Below are positions 31,460-41,375 of a stretch of 64,000 bases of DNA, in pieces. A program made the position numbers and the translations under genes. Within the stretch, counting starts at the first letter, position 1. Every line of letters starts with the position of its first letter. The stretch spans positions 295,677-359,676 of the forward strand of contig NZ_LMCQ01000024.1 of NCBI RefSeq assembly GCF_001424835.1. Direction: 5' to 3'. The DNA is from Variovorax sp. Root318D1. Lineage in GTDB: Bacteria; Pseudomonadota; Gammaproteobacteria; Burkholderiales; Burkholderiaceae_C. Below the pieces are notes generated by a model that was given only the letters and a program-made list of their open reading frames with translations, ran no database searches and was not told where the DNA came from.

Positions 31460-34244
31460 ATACCGCCTTCCACAGCGCCAGCATGGCTTTGCGTTCATTG
31501 GCCAAGGCGGGCGGGGTGACCTGCGTCGGCTCTTCGTTGAGCCGCGCGCGATGCTGCACGCGGCGCAGTTCGCGGTACGCCGCGGCGGCATTGCGGCCCA
31601 CGGCGGCCGGCAGCAGGCCGGCTTCTTCCGCGCGCACCAAGAGCGCGATGTTGCCCACGTTGGGAATGAGTTCCCGGTGCCCGGCCGACTCCGACAGAAC
31701 CAGGAACTGCACCGCGAACTCCGCGTCCACCATGCCGCCAGGGCTGTGCTTCACGTCGAAGCGATCGGCCTTCACCGGCCGTGCGCCGCGCACCTTGTCG
31801 CGCATCGCGATGATCTCGGACCTCAGTGCCTTGTGGTCGCGCGGCGCCACGATGACGGCCTCCCGCACCTGGTCGAAGCGCGCGCCCAGTTCGGCGCTGC
31901 CGAGCACGAATCGCGCGCGCGTCATGGCCTGGTGCTCCCAGGTCCACGCCGTGTTGCTGCCGCGTCCGAGCTGGTAGCGCTCGTAGGCTTCGAAGGTGGT
32001 CGTCAGCAGGCCCGAGTTGCCGTTCGGCCGCAGGGCGGTGTCGATCTCGAACAGGTCGCCCTCGCGCGTCTTCACGGTGAGCCAGTTGATCAGCTTGCGC
32101 ACATAGGCCGCGTAGACCTCGCCCGCGCGTTCGTCGTCGTCCTCGTAGACGAACACGATGTCCAGGTCGCTGCCGTAGCCCAGCTCTTTGCCGCCCAGCT
32201 TGCCGTAGCCGATGATCGCGAATTGCGGCACTTCGCGGTGGCGGTTGCGCACGTGCGGCCAGCACCAGCGGGCGGTCACGCGCAGCGTGGTGTCGGCCAG
32301 CGCGCTGAGGTCGTCGGCCACCTGTTCCACGGTGAGCCGGCCATCCACGTCGCGCGCCAGCGTGCGGAACACCTCGGCATGGTGGGCGTGGCGCAGCAGG
32401 TTGAGCAGGCGTTCCTCGTCGGCTTCGCCGGTGCGGCTGAGCGAGGCATGGCGCGCTTCGAGCTCGCGCTCGAACTCCGCCGCCACGAAACGGCCCGACA
32501 GCATTTCATCGCTTGCGAGCTCGTCGATGACGCCGGGATGCTGCATCAGATAGCGCGCCGGCCACTTCGCGGCGCCCAGGAGCCGCAGCAGCCGCTCTTG
32601 AACGGCGGGCCGCTCGACCAGCAGCGCCACATAGCTCTCGCGCCGCAGCAGCGGCTCGATCCAGTCGGCCCAGCGCAACGCAGCGTCCACGTGGCGCGGC
32701 GTTTGTCCCGGGCCGTCGCCATCGGGTTCTTTCAGCCATTGGCCGGTGCGCTGCACCAGCTGGCGCAGCCGGGCGCGGGTTTCTTCGCGCAGCGCCAGCA
32801 CGCGGGGCTGCTCGCACCAGTTGCCGATGCGCGCGGCAAAGGCGGGCGGCAGTTCTTCGAGCAGATCGACCAGGTCGGTGGGCGCGCCCGCCTTCTTGCC
32901 GCTGCATTTGCCATTGCAAGGCTTCACGCCGCCGAGCAGCTTGTCGAACTCCTGCGCCACGAGTTCGCGGTGCGTGTCGAGCTGCTCGAGAAAGGGGCAG
33001 CAGCCGGCATAGCCCATGGTCTGGGCGATCCAGCGCAAATCGTCGTCGGCCACCGGCAGCACATGGGTCTGCTGGTCGTCCAGGTACTGGATGCGGTGCT
33101 CCACGCGGCGCAAAAATTCATAGGCCGCGGCCAGCGCATCGGCGGTTTCCTGCGGCATCAGTCCAGCACGCGCCACACGCTGCAAGGCGTCGAGCGTCGG
33201 CCGGGTGCGCAGTTCAGGAAACTGCCCGCCACGCACCACCTGCAGCAACTGCACTGTGAATTCGATTTCGCGGATGCCCCCGCGCGACAGCTTGACGTCG
33301 TTGGCGCGCTCGGGTCGGCCCGCGCTGCGCCGTGCCGACTGCTCGCGGATCTGCCGGTGCAGCGTGCGCAGCGAATCGAACACGCTGTAGTCGAGATAGC
33401 GGCGGAACACGAACGGCAGCACCGTGGCGCGCAGGCCTTGGGCGAGGCCTTCCGAAACGATGTCGCGCGGCGCGACCACCCGGCTCTTCATCCAGGCAAA
33501 GCGCTCCCACTCCCGGCCCTGCACCTGAAAATATTCGTCGAGGGCGTCGAGCGACACCACGCTCGGCCCCGAATTGCCGTTCGGCCGCAGCGCCAGGTCG
33601 ACACGGAACACGAAGCCGTGCTCGGTGATGTCGCCCACCAGCGCATAAATGCGCTTCACGGCGCGCGAAAAATACTCCTGATTCGAGAGGCGGCCGCGGC
33701 CGTCGGCATCGCCACGGGTTTCGCCGTCCAGGTCGTACAGATAGATGAGGTCGATGTCGCTCGACACGTTGAGCTCGCGCGCGCCGAGCTTGCCCATGCC
33801 CACCACCCAGAGTTGCGCGCGCTGGCCTTCGGGACCGAGCGGTGCGCCGTGCGTGGCGTCGAGTTCCTGGCAGGCGTCGCGGCAGGCGATATCGAGCGCG
33901 AATTCCGCAAGCTCGGTCACGGCAGTGGTCACCACGGCCAGCGGCGCCTGGGCGTCGCAATCGAGGGTGACGAGCCGCTCCATCACCAGCTGCCGCACAA
34001 TCCGAAGCGCATCGCCGACGCCATCCCCGCGTTGGCGCAATGCCTCGTAGGCCTTTGACATCGACTCGCGCAGCGGCGCGCCAGGGGGAAGCAATGCAAG
34101 CTCCGCCGCATACCTGCGGCGCAGGCGCTGAACGAAGCGCGAGTAAGAAGAAAACGCGACCTCGATCGCGTCAGGTGGTGTGGCTGGCAACTGGTTCACA
34201 CTGATATTGGTTTCCGTGGAACCCCTCTGAGTGCTGGCGGTCAT
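31452..34244 (-). CDS. glnE: Glutamine synthetase adenylyltransferase/deadenylyltransferase
   Basis: Bifunctional enzyme of 930 residues that adds or removes AMP on glutamine synthetase according to nitrogen status, steered by PII. Two nucleotidyltransferase domains are seen: the N-terminal deadenylylation domain with VSSDIDLIYLYDLDGE (about residue 170) and the C-terminal adenylylation domain with GYGSDLDIVFVYEDDDER (about residue 695). The length is typical. ATG 34244 begins MTASTQ; an upstream extension to 34619 would run into the divergent yhdP gene. The start lies only 25 bases from the yhdP start. The stop overlaps rlpA. Confidence 0.96.
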   Translation of the reverse strand: MTASTQRGSTETNISVNQLPATPPDAIEVAFSSYSRFVQRLRRRYAAELALLPPGAPLRESMSKAYEALRQRGDGVGDALRIVRQLVMERLVTLDCDAQAPLAVVTTAVTELAEFALDIACRDACQELDATHGAPLGPEGQRAQLWVVGMGKLGARELNVSSDIDLIYLYDLDGETRGDADGRGRLSNQEYFSRAVKRIYALVGDITEHGFVFRVDLALRPNGNSGPSVVSLDALDEYFQVQGREWERFAWMKSRVVAPRDIVSEGLAQGLRATVLPFVFRRYLDYSVFDSLRTLHRQIREQSARRSAGRPERANDVKLSRGGIREIEFTVQLLQVVRGGQFPELRTRPTLDALQRVARAGLMPQETADALAAAYEFLRRVEHRIQYLDDQQTHVLPVADDDLRWIAQTMGYAGCCPFLEQLDTHRELVAQEFDKLLGGVKPCNGKCSGKKAGAPTDLVDLLEELPPAFAARIGNWCEQPRVLALREETRARLRQLVQRTGQWLKEPDGDGPGQTPRHVDAALRWADWIEPLLRRESYVALLVERPAVQERLLRLLGAAKWPARYLMQHPGVIDELASDEMLSGRFVAAEFERELEARHASLSRTGEADEERLLNLLRHAHHAEVFRTLARDVDGRLTVEQVADDLSALADTTLRVTARWCWPHVRNRHREVPQFAIIGYGKLGGKELGYGSDLDIVFVYEDDDERAGEVYAAYVRKLINWLTVKTREGDLFEIDTALRPNGNSGLLTTTFEAYERYQLGRGSNTAWTWEHQAMTRARFVLGSAELGARFDQVREAVIVAPRDHKALRSEIIAMRDKVRGARPVKADRFDVKHSPGGMVDAEFAVQFLVLSESAGHRELIPNVGNIALLVRAEEAGLLPAAVGRNAAAAYRELRRVQHRARLNEEPTQVTPPALANERKAMLALWKAVFG

Positions 34245-34269
34245 AATTCCTGACACAGCGCGATCCTCA

Positions 34270-37200
34270 ATGAACGACACGGCGTCTTCCCCTTCACGTC
34301 TGCTCAAGATCACCGCTGCGACGGCGCGCTGGCTGTTGGGTTTACTGATCGCTGCATGGCTTCTGCTGGCACTGTCAGTGGTTGTCCTACACGCATGGAT
34401 TGTGCCGCGAATCGGCGAGTACCGTGGTGCGCTGGAGGCGCAAGCCAGCAAGACCATCGGGGTACCCGTGCGCATCGGGTCGATCACCGCCCGATCGGAT
34501 AGCCTGTTTCCGGTTTTCGAGCTGCGCGACGTGGTGCTGCACGATGCCCGTGATCGAGAAGCCCTGCGCCTCGTGCGGGTGGTGGCGAGCGTCTCGCCGC
34601 GTTCTTTGTGGCGCCTCAACTTCGAGCAGCTCTACATCGAGGGGCCAGAGGTCGACGTTCGCCGTGACGTGCTCGGCAAGCTGCACGTGGCCGGCCTCCA
34701 CATGGACACCGACACCACCGGAGAGACCCGTGCCGCCGACTGGTTTTTCGCCCAGCGCGAACTGGTCGTCGAAGGCGGCACCGTGCGCTGGACCGACGAG
34801 CAGCGCCAGGCCGAGCCCCTGCTGCTGACGAACGTGCGCTTCGTGGCGCGCAACACCGCCCGCCGACACAACCTTCGGCTCGACGCCACGCCGCCGGCCG
34901 GATGGGGCGAGCGCTTCACCCTGCGCGGCCAGTTCCGCCAGCCGCTGCTGTCGGTGCGCTCCGGCCGCTGGCAGACGTGGGACGGCCAGATCTACGCCGA
35001 CTTGCCCTACATGGACGTCACGCGCCTTGGCCGCTACGTTTCCATCGACGCGCGCATCCGCGAAGGCAGCGGTGCGCTGCGCCTGTGGGCCGACATGAAG
35101 AAAGGGCAGATCGTGGGCGGCGCGGCGGACCTCGGCCTCAACCGCATCGATGCCTCGCTCGGCCGCGGCCTCCAGCCGCTGGTGATGCGCTCGGTGACCG
35201 GCCGGCTCGCGGGCCAGCTGAACGAAGAAACCTTCGAGTTCTCGACCGCCGCGCTGCAGTTCGACACCGCCGACGGCATGCGCTGGCCCGGCGGCAACCT
35301 GTGGCTGCAGCACTCGCCCGCGCAGGGCCGCACGCCCGAGCACGGCGCATTGCGTGCCGACCGGCTCGACCTGGCGGCGCTGGCCCTGATTGCCGACCGC
35401 CTGCCGCTGGGCGATGCCACGCACCGCGTGCTCGATGCCTATGCGCCGCGCGGGCTGGTCGAGCGCATCGACATGAATTGGCAGGGGTCGCTGGGCGCGC
35501 CCGAGCGCTACCAGGCCAAGGGGCGGATCAGCGGCCTGCGTGTCGCCTCGCAGCCCGGGGCGCCGCAAACCGCCACAACCGCACCCGCTGCAGGCAACAC
35601 CGCGGGCAGCACGGCCTCGGCCCCACAACGCCCGCATGCCGGCTCGCCCGGCGTGAGCGGCGCCACGGTCGAGTTCGAGGCCACCCACGCCGGCGGCACC
35701 GCGGCACTGACCATGGCCAAGGGCACGCTCGAATTTCCGGGCGTGTTCGAAGAGCCGGTGATTCCGATCGACCGGCTCGCCGCCCAGCTCCAGTGGAAGC
35801 TCGACAAGGGCAACGCGCAGCTCCAGGTCTCCAAGCTGCGCTTCGCCAACACCGACGCCGAGGGCGAGGCCGAAGCCAGCTGGCGCACCAGCGACCCTGC
35901 GGTATCGTCCGGGCGCGCGCGCTACCCCGGCGTGCTCGACCTGCAGGGCAAGCTGACGCGCGCCGACGGCACGCGCGTGTTTCGCTACCTGCCGCTTGAA
36001 ATTCCCCAGCACACGCGCGACTACGTGCGCAATGCGGTCACCAAGGGCACGGCCAGCAGTGTCGATTTCCGCGTGCGCGGCGACCTGCACGACATGCCCT
36101 TCATGGACCCCAGGAAGGGCGAGTTCCGCATCGTGGCCAAGGTGGCCGACGTGAACTACGCCTACGTTCCGCCCACGTCGGCCATTGCCGCGTCGACCGC
36201 GTCGAAGGCTGCGGCCTCGGCAACGCGCGCCGGCACGCCCGTGCCGGTCTGGCCGGCGCTCACGGGGCTCTCGGGCGAACTGGTGTTCGAGCGCGCGGGC
36301 ATGCTGGTGCGCAATGCGCGCGGGCGGCTGGTCGGTGCATCCGGCATCGAGGTGACCAAGGCGGAAGCCCAGATTGCCGACATGTCGCACCACGCCTCGC
36401 TGCTGCGCGTCGATGCACAGGCCAAGGGGCCGCTTGGCGAACTGCTGCGCGTGGGCGCCCCGCTGGCCGGCGAGACCGGCGAGCTGCTGTCCCGCGCACG
36501 CGCCACCGGCGTGGCCGACTACCGCCTGCACCTCGAACTGCCGCTCGCCGCGATGGACGCGGCCAAGGTCCAGGCCAGCATTGTGCTGTCCGACAACGAA
36601 CTGCAGTTCGTGCCCGAAGCGCCGTCGTTCACGCAGGCCAAGGGCACGGTCAGCTTCACCGAAACAGGTTTTTCGCTGGCCGGCGTCCAGGCCAGGCTGC
36701 TGGGCGGCGACATCCGCCTCGAGGGCCGCGGCCGCTTCGCCGGTGCCAACCGCGAAGTGGCGCTGAAGGCGCAAGGCACCGCCACGGCCGAGGGCCTGCG
36801 CAGTGCGCGCGAGGCCGAGTGGCTCACCCGGATCGCGGCCAAGGCCAGCGGCAGCACGCCCTACGCGGCCTCCTTCTCGATGCGCGACGGCGCACCCGAG
36901 TTTTCTCTCACCAGCACGCTGCAGGGCCTGGCCTTGCAGTTGCCAGCGCCCTTGGTGAAGACGGCCGACGAGCAGATGCCGCTGCGCATCGAGAAGAAGG
37001 TGTTGCAGCGCGAAACCCGCGCGGGTGTTGCCGTTGCGGTGCAGGACCAGCTGTCGCTGGAGCTCGGCCGCATTGGCGCGGTTCAGTATGTGCGCGACAT
37101 TTCGGGCGCCGATGCGCGGGTGCTGCGCGGAAGCGTCGCCATCGGCCTTGCCGCGGGCGAAACCGCCAGCGTGCCAGATAGAGGCGTGACGGCCAACGTC

Positions 37201-38475
37201 AACATCGCCAAGCTCGACATGCCCGCATGGCAAGCCCTGGTGGGCGACACCGGCACGGGCGCTGGTGCGGCCGAGGCGCCGGGCGGCGGCGAACGGCCCG
37301 AGGACGCGGCCATGAGCTACGTGCCCACGCGCATCGCGGTGCGCGCGCAGCAGCTCGGCATTGCGGGCCGGACGCTGCACAACGTGGTGCTCGGCGGCAC
37401 GCGCGAAGGTACGCTCTGGCGCGCCAACATCGACGCCACAGAACTCAGCGGCTATGCCGAGTACCGCCACGCGCAGGCCGGCCGGCTCTATGCGCGGCTC
37501 GCGCGGCTCAAGATTGCGCCGGCCGAGGCCACGCAGGTCGAAGCGCTGCTCGACGAGGAGCCGGGCACGCTGCCCGCGCTCGATATCGTCGTCGATGATT
37601 TCGAGCTGCTGGGCAAGCGCCTGGGCCGCGCCGAGATCGACGCCGTCAACCGCGGCGGCGCGGGCCGCGAATGGCTGCTCAACAAACTGAGCTTCACCAT
37701 GCCCGAGGCGAACTTCACGGCCAAGGGCACCTGGGCCGCGAGCTCGGTCACCACGCCCGGGCGTTCCGAGCGGCGCCGCACGGCCATGACCTTCACGCTC
37801 GACATCGCGGACGCCGGCAACCTGCTCACGCGCTTCGGCATGCCCGGGGTGCTGCGGCGCGGCAGCGGGCGGCTCGAGGGCGACGTCCATTGGCGCGGCT
37901 CGCCGTTCTCGCTCGACTACCCGAGCCTGGGCGGCCAGATCCAGGTCAACGTCGAATCGGGCCAGTTCCTCAAGGCCGACCCCGGCCTTGCCAAGCTGCT
38001 CGGCGTGCTGAGCCTGCAGGCGCTGCCGCGCCGGCTCACGCTGGATTTCCGCGACGTGTTCAGCCAGGGCTTCGCCTTCGACTTCATCCGCGGCGACGCG
38101 AAAATCACCAACGGCATCGCGAGCACCAACAACCTGCAGATGAAGGGCGTCAACGCCGCCGCGCTGATGGACGGCTCGGCCGACATCGTGCGCGAGACCC
38201 AAGACCTGCGCGTGGTGGTGGTGCCCGAAATCAACGCCGGCACCGCCGCGCTGGTGGCCACCGCCATCAATCCCGCGATCGGCCTGGGCACCTTCCTCGC
38301 GCAGTGGGTGCTGAGCAAGCCGCTCGCCGCAGCCGCCACGCAGGAGTTCCACATCGAAGGCACCTGGGCCGACCCAAAGATCGCCAAGGTGCCACGATCC
38401 ATCGTGCCGAACGCCTCGGCCCTTCCCGCGCCGCCCGCGGGCGGCGCAGGCAAGAAAACGGAGACCACGCAATGA
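34270..38475 (+). CDS. yhdP: YhdP-family AsmA-like lipid transport protein
   Basis: Very large envelope protein of 1401 residues. A single N-terminal membrane anchor (about residues 20-48) is followed by a periplasm-spanning region built of repeated beta-rich AsmA/TamB-type segments (DUF3971 then AsmA-like C-terminus). Family motifs include LWRLNFEQLYIEGPEVDVRRD near the start and LLGVLSLQALPRRLTLDFRDVFSQGFAFD with NLQMKGVNAAALMDG near the end. E. coli YhdP moves phospholipid to the outer membrane with TamB and YdbH. ATG 34270 is chosen over a GTG at 34231. The stop overlaps the nitrilase start (ATGA). Confidence 0.93.
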   Translation: MNDTASSPSRLLKITAATARWLLGLLIAAWLLLALSVVVLHAWIVPRIGEYRGALEAQASKTIGVPVRIGSITARSDSLFPVFELRDVVLHDARDREALRLVRVVASVSPRSLWRLNFEQLYIEGPEVDVRRDVLGKLHVAGLHMDTDTTGETRAADWFFAQRELVVEGGTVRWTDEQRQAEPLLLTNVRFVARNTARRHNLRLDATPPAGWGERFTLRGQFRQPLLSVRSGRWQTWDGQIYADLPYMDVTRLGRYVSIDARIREGSGALRLWADMKKGQIVGGAADLGLNRIDASLGRGLQPLVMRSVTGRLAGQLNEETFEFSTAALQFDTADGMRWPGGNLWLQHSPAQGRTPEHGALRADRLDLAALALIADRLPLGDATHRVLDAYAPRGLVERIDMNWQGSLGAPERYQAKGRISGLRVASQPGAPQTATTAPAAGNTAGSTASAPQRPHAGSPGVSGATVEFEATHAGGTAALTMAKGTLEFPGVFEEPVIPIDRLAAQLQWKLDKGNAQLQVSKLRFANTDAEGEAEASWRTSDPAVSSGRARYPGVLDLQGKLTRADGTRVFRYLPLEIPQHTRDYVRNAVTKGTASSVDFRVRGDLHDMPFMDPRKGEFRIVAKVADVNYAYVPPTSAIAASTASKAAASATRAGTPVPVWPALTGLSGELVFERAGMLVRNARGRLVGASGIEVTKAEAQIADMSHHASLLRVDAQAKGPLGELLRVGAPLAGETGELLSRARATGVADYRLHLELPLAAMDAAKVQASIVLSDNELQFVPEAPSFTQAKGTVSFTETGFSLAGVQARLLGGDIRLEGRGRFAGANREVALKAQGTATAEGLRSAREAEWLTRIAAKASGSTPYAASFSMRDGAPEFSLTSTLQGLALQLPAPLVKTADEQMPLRIEKKVLQRETRAGVAVAVQDQLSLELGRIGAVQYVRDISGADARVLRGSVAIGLAAGETASVPDRGVTANVNIAKLDMPAWQALVGDTGTGAGAAEAPGGGERPEDAAMSYVPTRIAVRAQQLGIAGRTLHNVVLGGTREGTLWRANIDATELSGYAEYRHAQAGRLYARLARLKIAPAEATQVEALLDEEPGTLPALDIVVDDFELLGKRLGRAEIDAVNRGGAGREWLLNKLSFTMPEANFTAKGTWAASSVTTPGRSERRRTAMTFTLDIADAGNLLTRFGMPGVLRRGSGRLEGDVHWRGSPFSLDYPSLGGQIQVNVESGQFLKADPGLAKLLGVLSLQALPRRLTLDFRDVFSQGFAFDFIRGDAKITNGIASTNNLQMKGVNAAALMDGSADIVRETQDLRVVVVPEINAGTAALVATAINPAIGLGTFLAQWVLSKPLAAAATQEFHIEGTWADPKIAKVPRSIVPNASALPAPPAGGAGKKTETTQ

Positions 38476-39287
38476 AAGTCGCAGCCATCCAGATGGTGTC
38501 GGCCATCGCCCGCGAAGCCAACCTCGCGCGTGCCCACGGCCTGCTCGCCCAAGCCGCCGAGGCCGGCGCCGAGTTGGCGGTGCTGCCCGAGTATTTCTGC
38601 ATGATGGGCGCGCGCGACACCGACAAGCTGGGCCTGCGCGAAACTGCGGGCGCCGGCACCGTGCAGGGCTTTCTTGCGGATGCGGCGCGCGAGTTCGGGC
38701 TCTGGATCGTCGGCGGCACGCTGCCCATCGAGACCACCGATGCCGAGCACGTGTTCAACAGCTCGCTGTGCTATTCGCCCGATGGCCAGTGCGTGGCGCG
38801 CTACGACAAGATCCACCTGTTCTATTTCGACAACGGCAGCGAGCGCTACGACGAGCGCCGCGTGATCGCACCGGGCGCCACGCCCGTGGTGTTCGACCTG
38901 CCCTCGCGCGACGGGCACCGCTGGCGCGTGGGCATGAGCGTCTGCTACGACCTGCGCTTTCCCGAGCTCTACCGCGCGCTTGCCAGGCAAGGCGCCGAAC
39001 TGCTGCTGGTGCCCAGTGCCTTCACCCGCACGACGGGCGCAGCGCACTGGGAGGTGCTGCTGCGTGCCCGCGCCATCGAAAACCTGGCCTGGGTGGTGGC
39101 GCCCGCGCAGGGCGGCACGCACGAGAACGGCCGCCAGACCTGGGGCCAGTCGATGGTGGTCGACCCCTGGGGCACGGTGGTGGCGCAGCAGGCCAGCGAC
39201 GAAGGCATGGTGCTGTTCGACATCGATGCCGGGCAGATCGAGCGCATGCGCGCCCAGCTGCCGGTTCTCTCGCACTGCGTGCTCTAG
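38472..39287 (+). CDS. Carbon-nitrogen hydrolase (Nit family)
   Basis: 271-residue cytoplasmic amidase of the nitrilase superfamily. The catalytic triad is seen: Glu40 (VLPEYF), Lys113 (YDKIHLF), Cys158 (SVCYDLRFPEL). It most resembles Nit1/NitA, which repair deaminated glutathione in bacteria and eukaryotes; that substrate is inference from resemblance. It overlaps the yhdP stop by four bases and is probably translated from the same message. Confidence 0.92.
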   Translation: MKVAAIQMVSAIAREANLARAHGLLAQAAEAGAELAVLPEYFCMMGARDTDKLGLRETAGAGTVQGFLADAAREFGLWIVGGTLPIETTDAEHVFNSSLCYSPDGQCVARYDKIHLFYFDNGSERYDERRVIAPGATPVVFDLPSRDGHRWRVGMSVCYDLRFPELYRALARQGAELLLVPSAFTRTTGAAHWEVLLRARAIENLAWVVAPAQGGTHENGRQTWGQSMVVDPWGTVVAQQASDEGMVLFDIDAGQIERMRAQLPVLSHCVL

Positions 39288-39289
39288 CG

Positions 39290-41338
39290 ATGGAGGATGC
39301 CTTGCGAGTCGCACCGCCGCGGTGGGCGCTGTCCGCCTTCGCGCGCCTGCGTTCGCTCTGGCAGCGCTGGTTTCTCTGGCTGATCCTGGCCGTCCTGGTG
39401 TCGGCCTTGCTGATCACCGTGGTGTGGCTCGCGGGGCGGCACGAGATCGAGCAGGTGCAGGCGACACTCGACCGCGACACCGCCGACGCGGTTTCCGACC
39501 TGCGCAACGGCCTGCAGCGCAACGCCCAGAGCCTGCGCGCCACGCAAGCCTCCGGCCTGGACCGCACGCACTGGCCTGAGGCCGCGGCCAGCCTGCTGCG
39601 CGAGCACCGCGAATGGCTCCGGCTCGAGTGGCGCGATGCCGCGCTGCGTCCCCTGGAGGCCGTCAACACGCCCTACCGCATGCGGCTGATCGGCGAGGAG
39701 AGCCGCGGGCCCGACCAGTCGGACGTGGCGCTGGCCTGCGCGGCCGCGCGCAAGCTCGGTGCGCCGGCCTATTCGCCGAGCCACTACGTGCCGATCCTGG
39801 GCGGGGGCGGCGTCGAGGTGATGGAGCTTTGCGTGCCCATCGATGCGGGCGGCTTCCTCGTGGCCAGCTACTCGCTGCGCGACACGCTCATCGAACTTGT
39901 CGGCCCCACGCTCACGCGCGGGCAGGAGGTGGCATTCACCGAAGCCGACGGCACGCGGCTGGTGGCGCTCGGCACCTCGCGCCGGACGGGGACGCGCGTC
40001 TTCACCTCGCAGCAGCTGATCGACCTGCCCGGTGCCGCGCTGATGCTGCGCGTCGACGGCTGGCGTGCCGCGCCCGATCTTTTCCCCAACGTGCTCACCG
40101 CGCTGGTCACGGCCATTTCCATCGCGCTGGTGTCCGTGCTGGTGCTGCTGGCGCGCGACACGCGCCGCCGGCTGCGCGCGGAGCGCGACCTGGCCGATGC
40201 GCTCGCCTTCCGCAAGGCGATGGAAGATTCGGTCATCACCGGCCTGCGCGCGCGCGACCTGCAGGGGCGCATCACCTACGTGAATCCCGCGTTCTGCGAA
40301 ATGGTCGGCTTCAGCCCCGAGGAACTGATGGCCGGTAGCGGCGAATCGATCGAGGCCCCCTACTGGCCGACCGAGCTGGCGCACGAATACCAGCAGCGGC
40401 AGGCCCGGCGCCTGGCTGGCGGCATGCCGCCGCGCGAAGGCTTCGAGTCGGTCTTCATGCGCAAGGACGGCACGCGTTTTCCGGTGCTCATTTTCGAAGC
40501 GCCTCTGATCAATGCGCAGCGCGTGCAAACCGGCTGGATGAGCGCCTTCATCGACGTCAGCGAGCAGCGCCGCGTCGAAGAACTCTCGCGGGCCAGCCAG
40601 GAGCGCCTGCAAGCCAGCGCGCGGCTCGCCACCGTCGGCGAAATGGCCTCGCTGCTGAGCCATGAGCTCACGCAGCCGCTGGCCGCCATTGCCAGCTATG
40701 CGACCGGGTCGCTCAACATGCTGGGCCCGCACGCCAAGGGCGAGCAGGCCGAGGTGGCCATGGCGGTGCGTCGCATTGCCGAGCAGGCCGACCGTGCCGG
40801 CCAGGTGATCCGCAGCGTGCATGACTTCGTGCGGCGGCGCGACCGCACGCGAGAGGCCGTGGCGCCGCAGGCGCTGATCGACGCGGTGCTGCCGCTGGTG
40901 CGGCTGCAGGCGCGCAAGCTCGGCGTGAGCATCGAGGTGGCGCTCGAAGACGGTTTGCCCAAGGCCATGTGCGACCGCACGCTGGTCGAACAGGTGTTGC
41001 TGAACCTGGCGCGCAACGGAATGCAGGCGATGGACACCGCGGACAGTGCCACGGGCCGGATCCTGCGTCTGCGCGTGGCGCGCGTCGTGGCCGTCGGCGG
41101 CCCGGGCGCGGAAGACGCGCGGCGCTGGCTCGAATTTTCGGTGGCCGACTTCGGCAGCGGCATCAGCGAAGAGGTGGCGAGCCGCCTCTTCACGCCTTTT
41201 TTCACCACGCGGGCCGATGGCATGGGGCTGGGCCTCAGCCTGTGCCGCACGGTGGTGGAGCAGCATGGCGGCGTGCTCATGTTCGAGCCCAACAGTCCCC
41301 GGGGGACCGTGTTCCGGTTTACCCTGCCGAGTACATGA
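39290..41338 (+). CDS. Membrane sensor histidine kinase with PAS domain
   Basis: 682 residues. A first membrane segment (about 28-48) and second (about 263-286) flank a periplasmic sensor of about 215 residues. A PAS domain follows (about 300-415: LQGRITYVNPAFCEMVGFSPEELM), then a HisKA phosphoacceptor (SHELTQPLAAIASYATGSLNML, His about 458) and an HATPase domain with NLARNGMQAMD, DFGSGI, FFTTRADGMGLGLSL. The architecture resembles DctB- and FixL-type kinases of Proteobacteria. The gene begins two bases after the nitrilase stop, and the next gene is the response regulator. The ligand is unknown; no transport or oxygen gene nearby suggests one. Confidence 0.93.
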   Translation: MEDALRVAPPRWALSAFARLRSLWQRWFLWLILAVLVSALLITVVWLAGRHEIEQVQATLDRDTADAVSDLRNGLQRNAQSLRATQASGLDRTHWPEAAASLLREHREWLRLEWRDAALRPLEAVNTPYRMRLIGEESRGPDQSDVALACAAARKLGAPAYSPSHYVPILGGGGVEVMELCVPIDAGGFLVASYSLRDTLIELVGPTLTRGQEVAFTEADGTRLVALGTSRRTGTRVFTSQQLIDLPGAALMLRVDGWRAAPDLFPNVLTALVTAISIALVSVLVLLARDTRRRLRAERDLADALAFRKAMEDSVITGLRARDLQGRITYVNPAFCEMVGFSPEELMAGSGESIEAPYWPTELAHEYQQRQARRLAGGMPPREGFESVFMRKDGTRFPVLIFEAPLINAQRVQTGWMSAFIDVSEQRRVEELSRASQERLQASARLATVGEMASLLSHELTQPLAAIASYATGSLNMLGPHAKGEQAEVAMAVRRIAEQADRAGQVIRSVHDFVRRRDRTREAVAPQALIDAVLPLVRLQARKLGVSIEVALEDGLPKAMCDRTLVEQVLLNLARNGMQAMDTADSATGRILRLRVARVVAVGGPGAEDARRWLEFSVADFGSGISEEVASRLFTPFFTTRADGMGLGLSLCRTVVEQHGGVLMFEPNSPRGTVFRFTLPST

Positions 41339-41375
41339 CTCACCCCCAGGCTTCGCGCTCGTTTTTGGAATCGAT

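Noticed and set aside
34387..38472. 1361-codon minus-strand open frame
   Set aside because: Antisense shadow of yhdP. Low-complexity Ala/Arg/Gly/His translation and no start signal.
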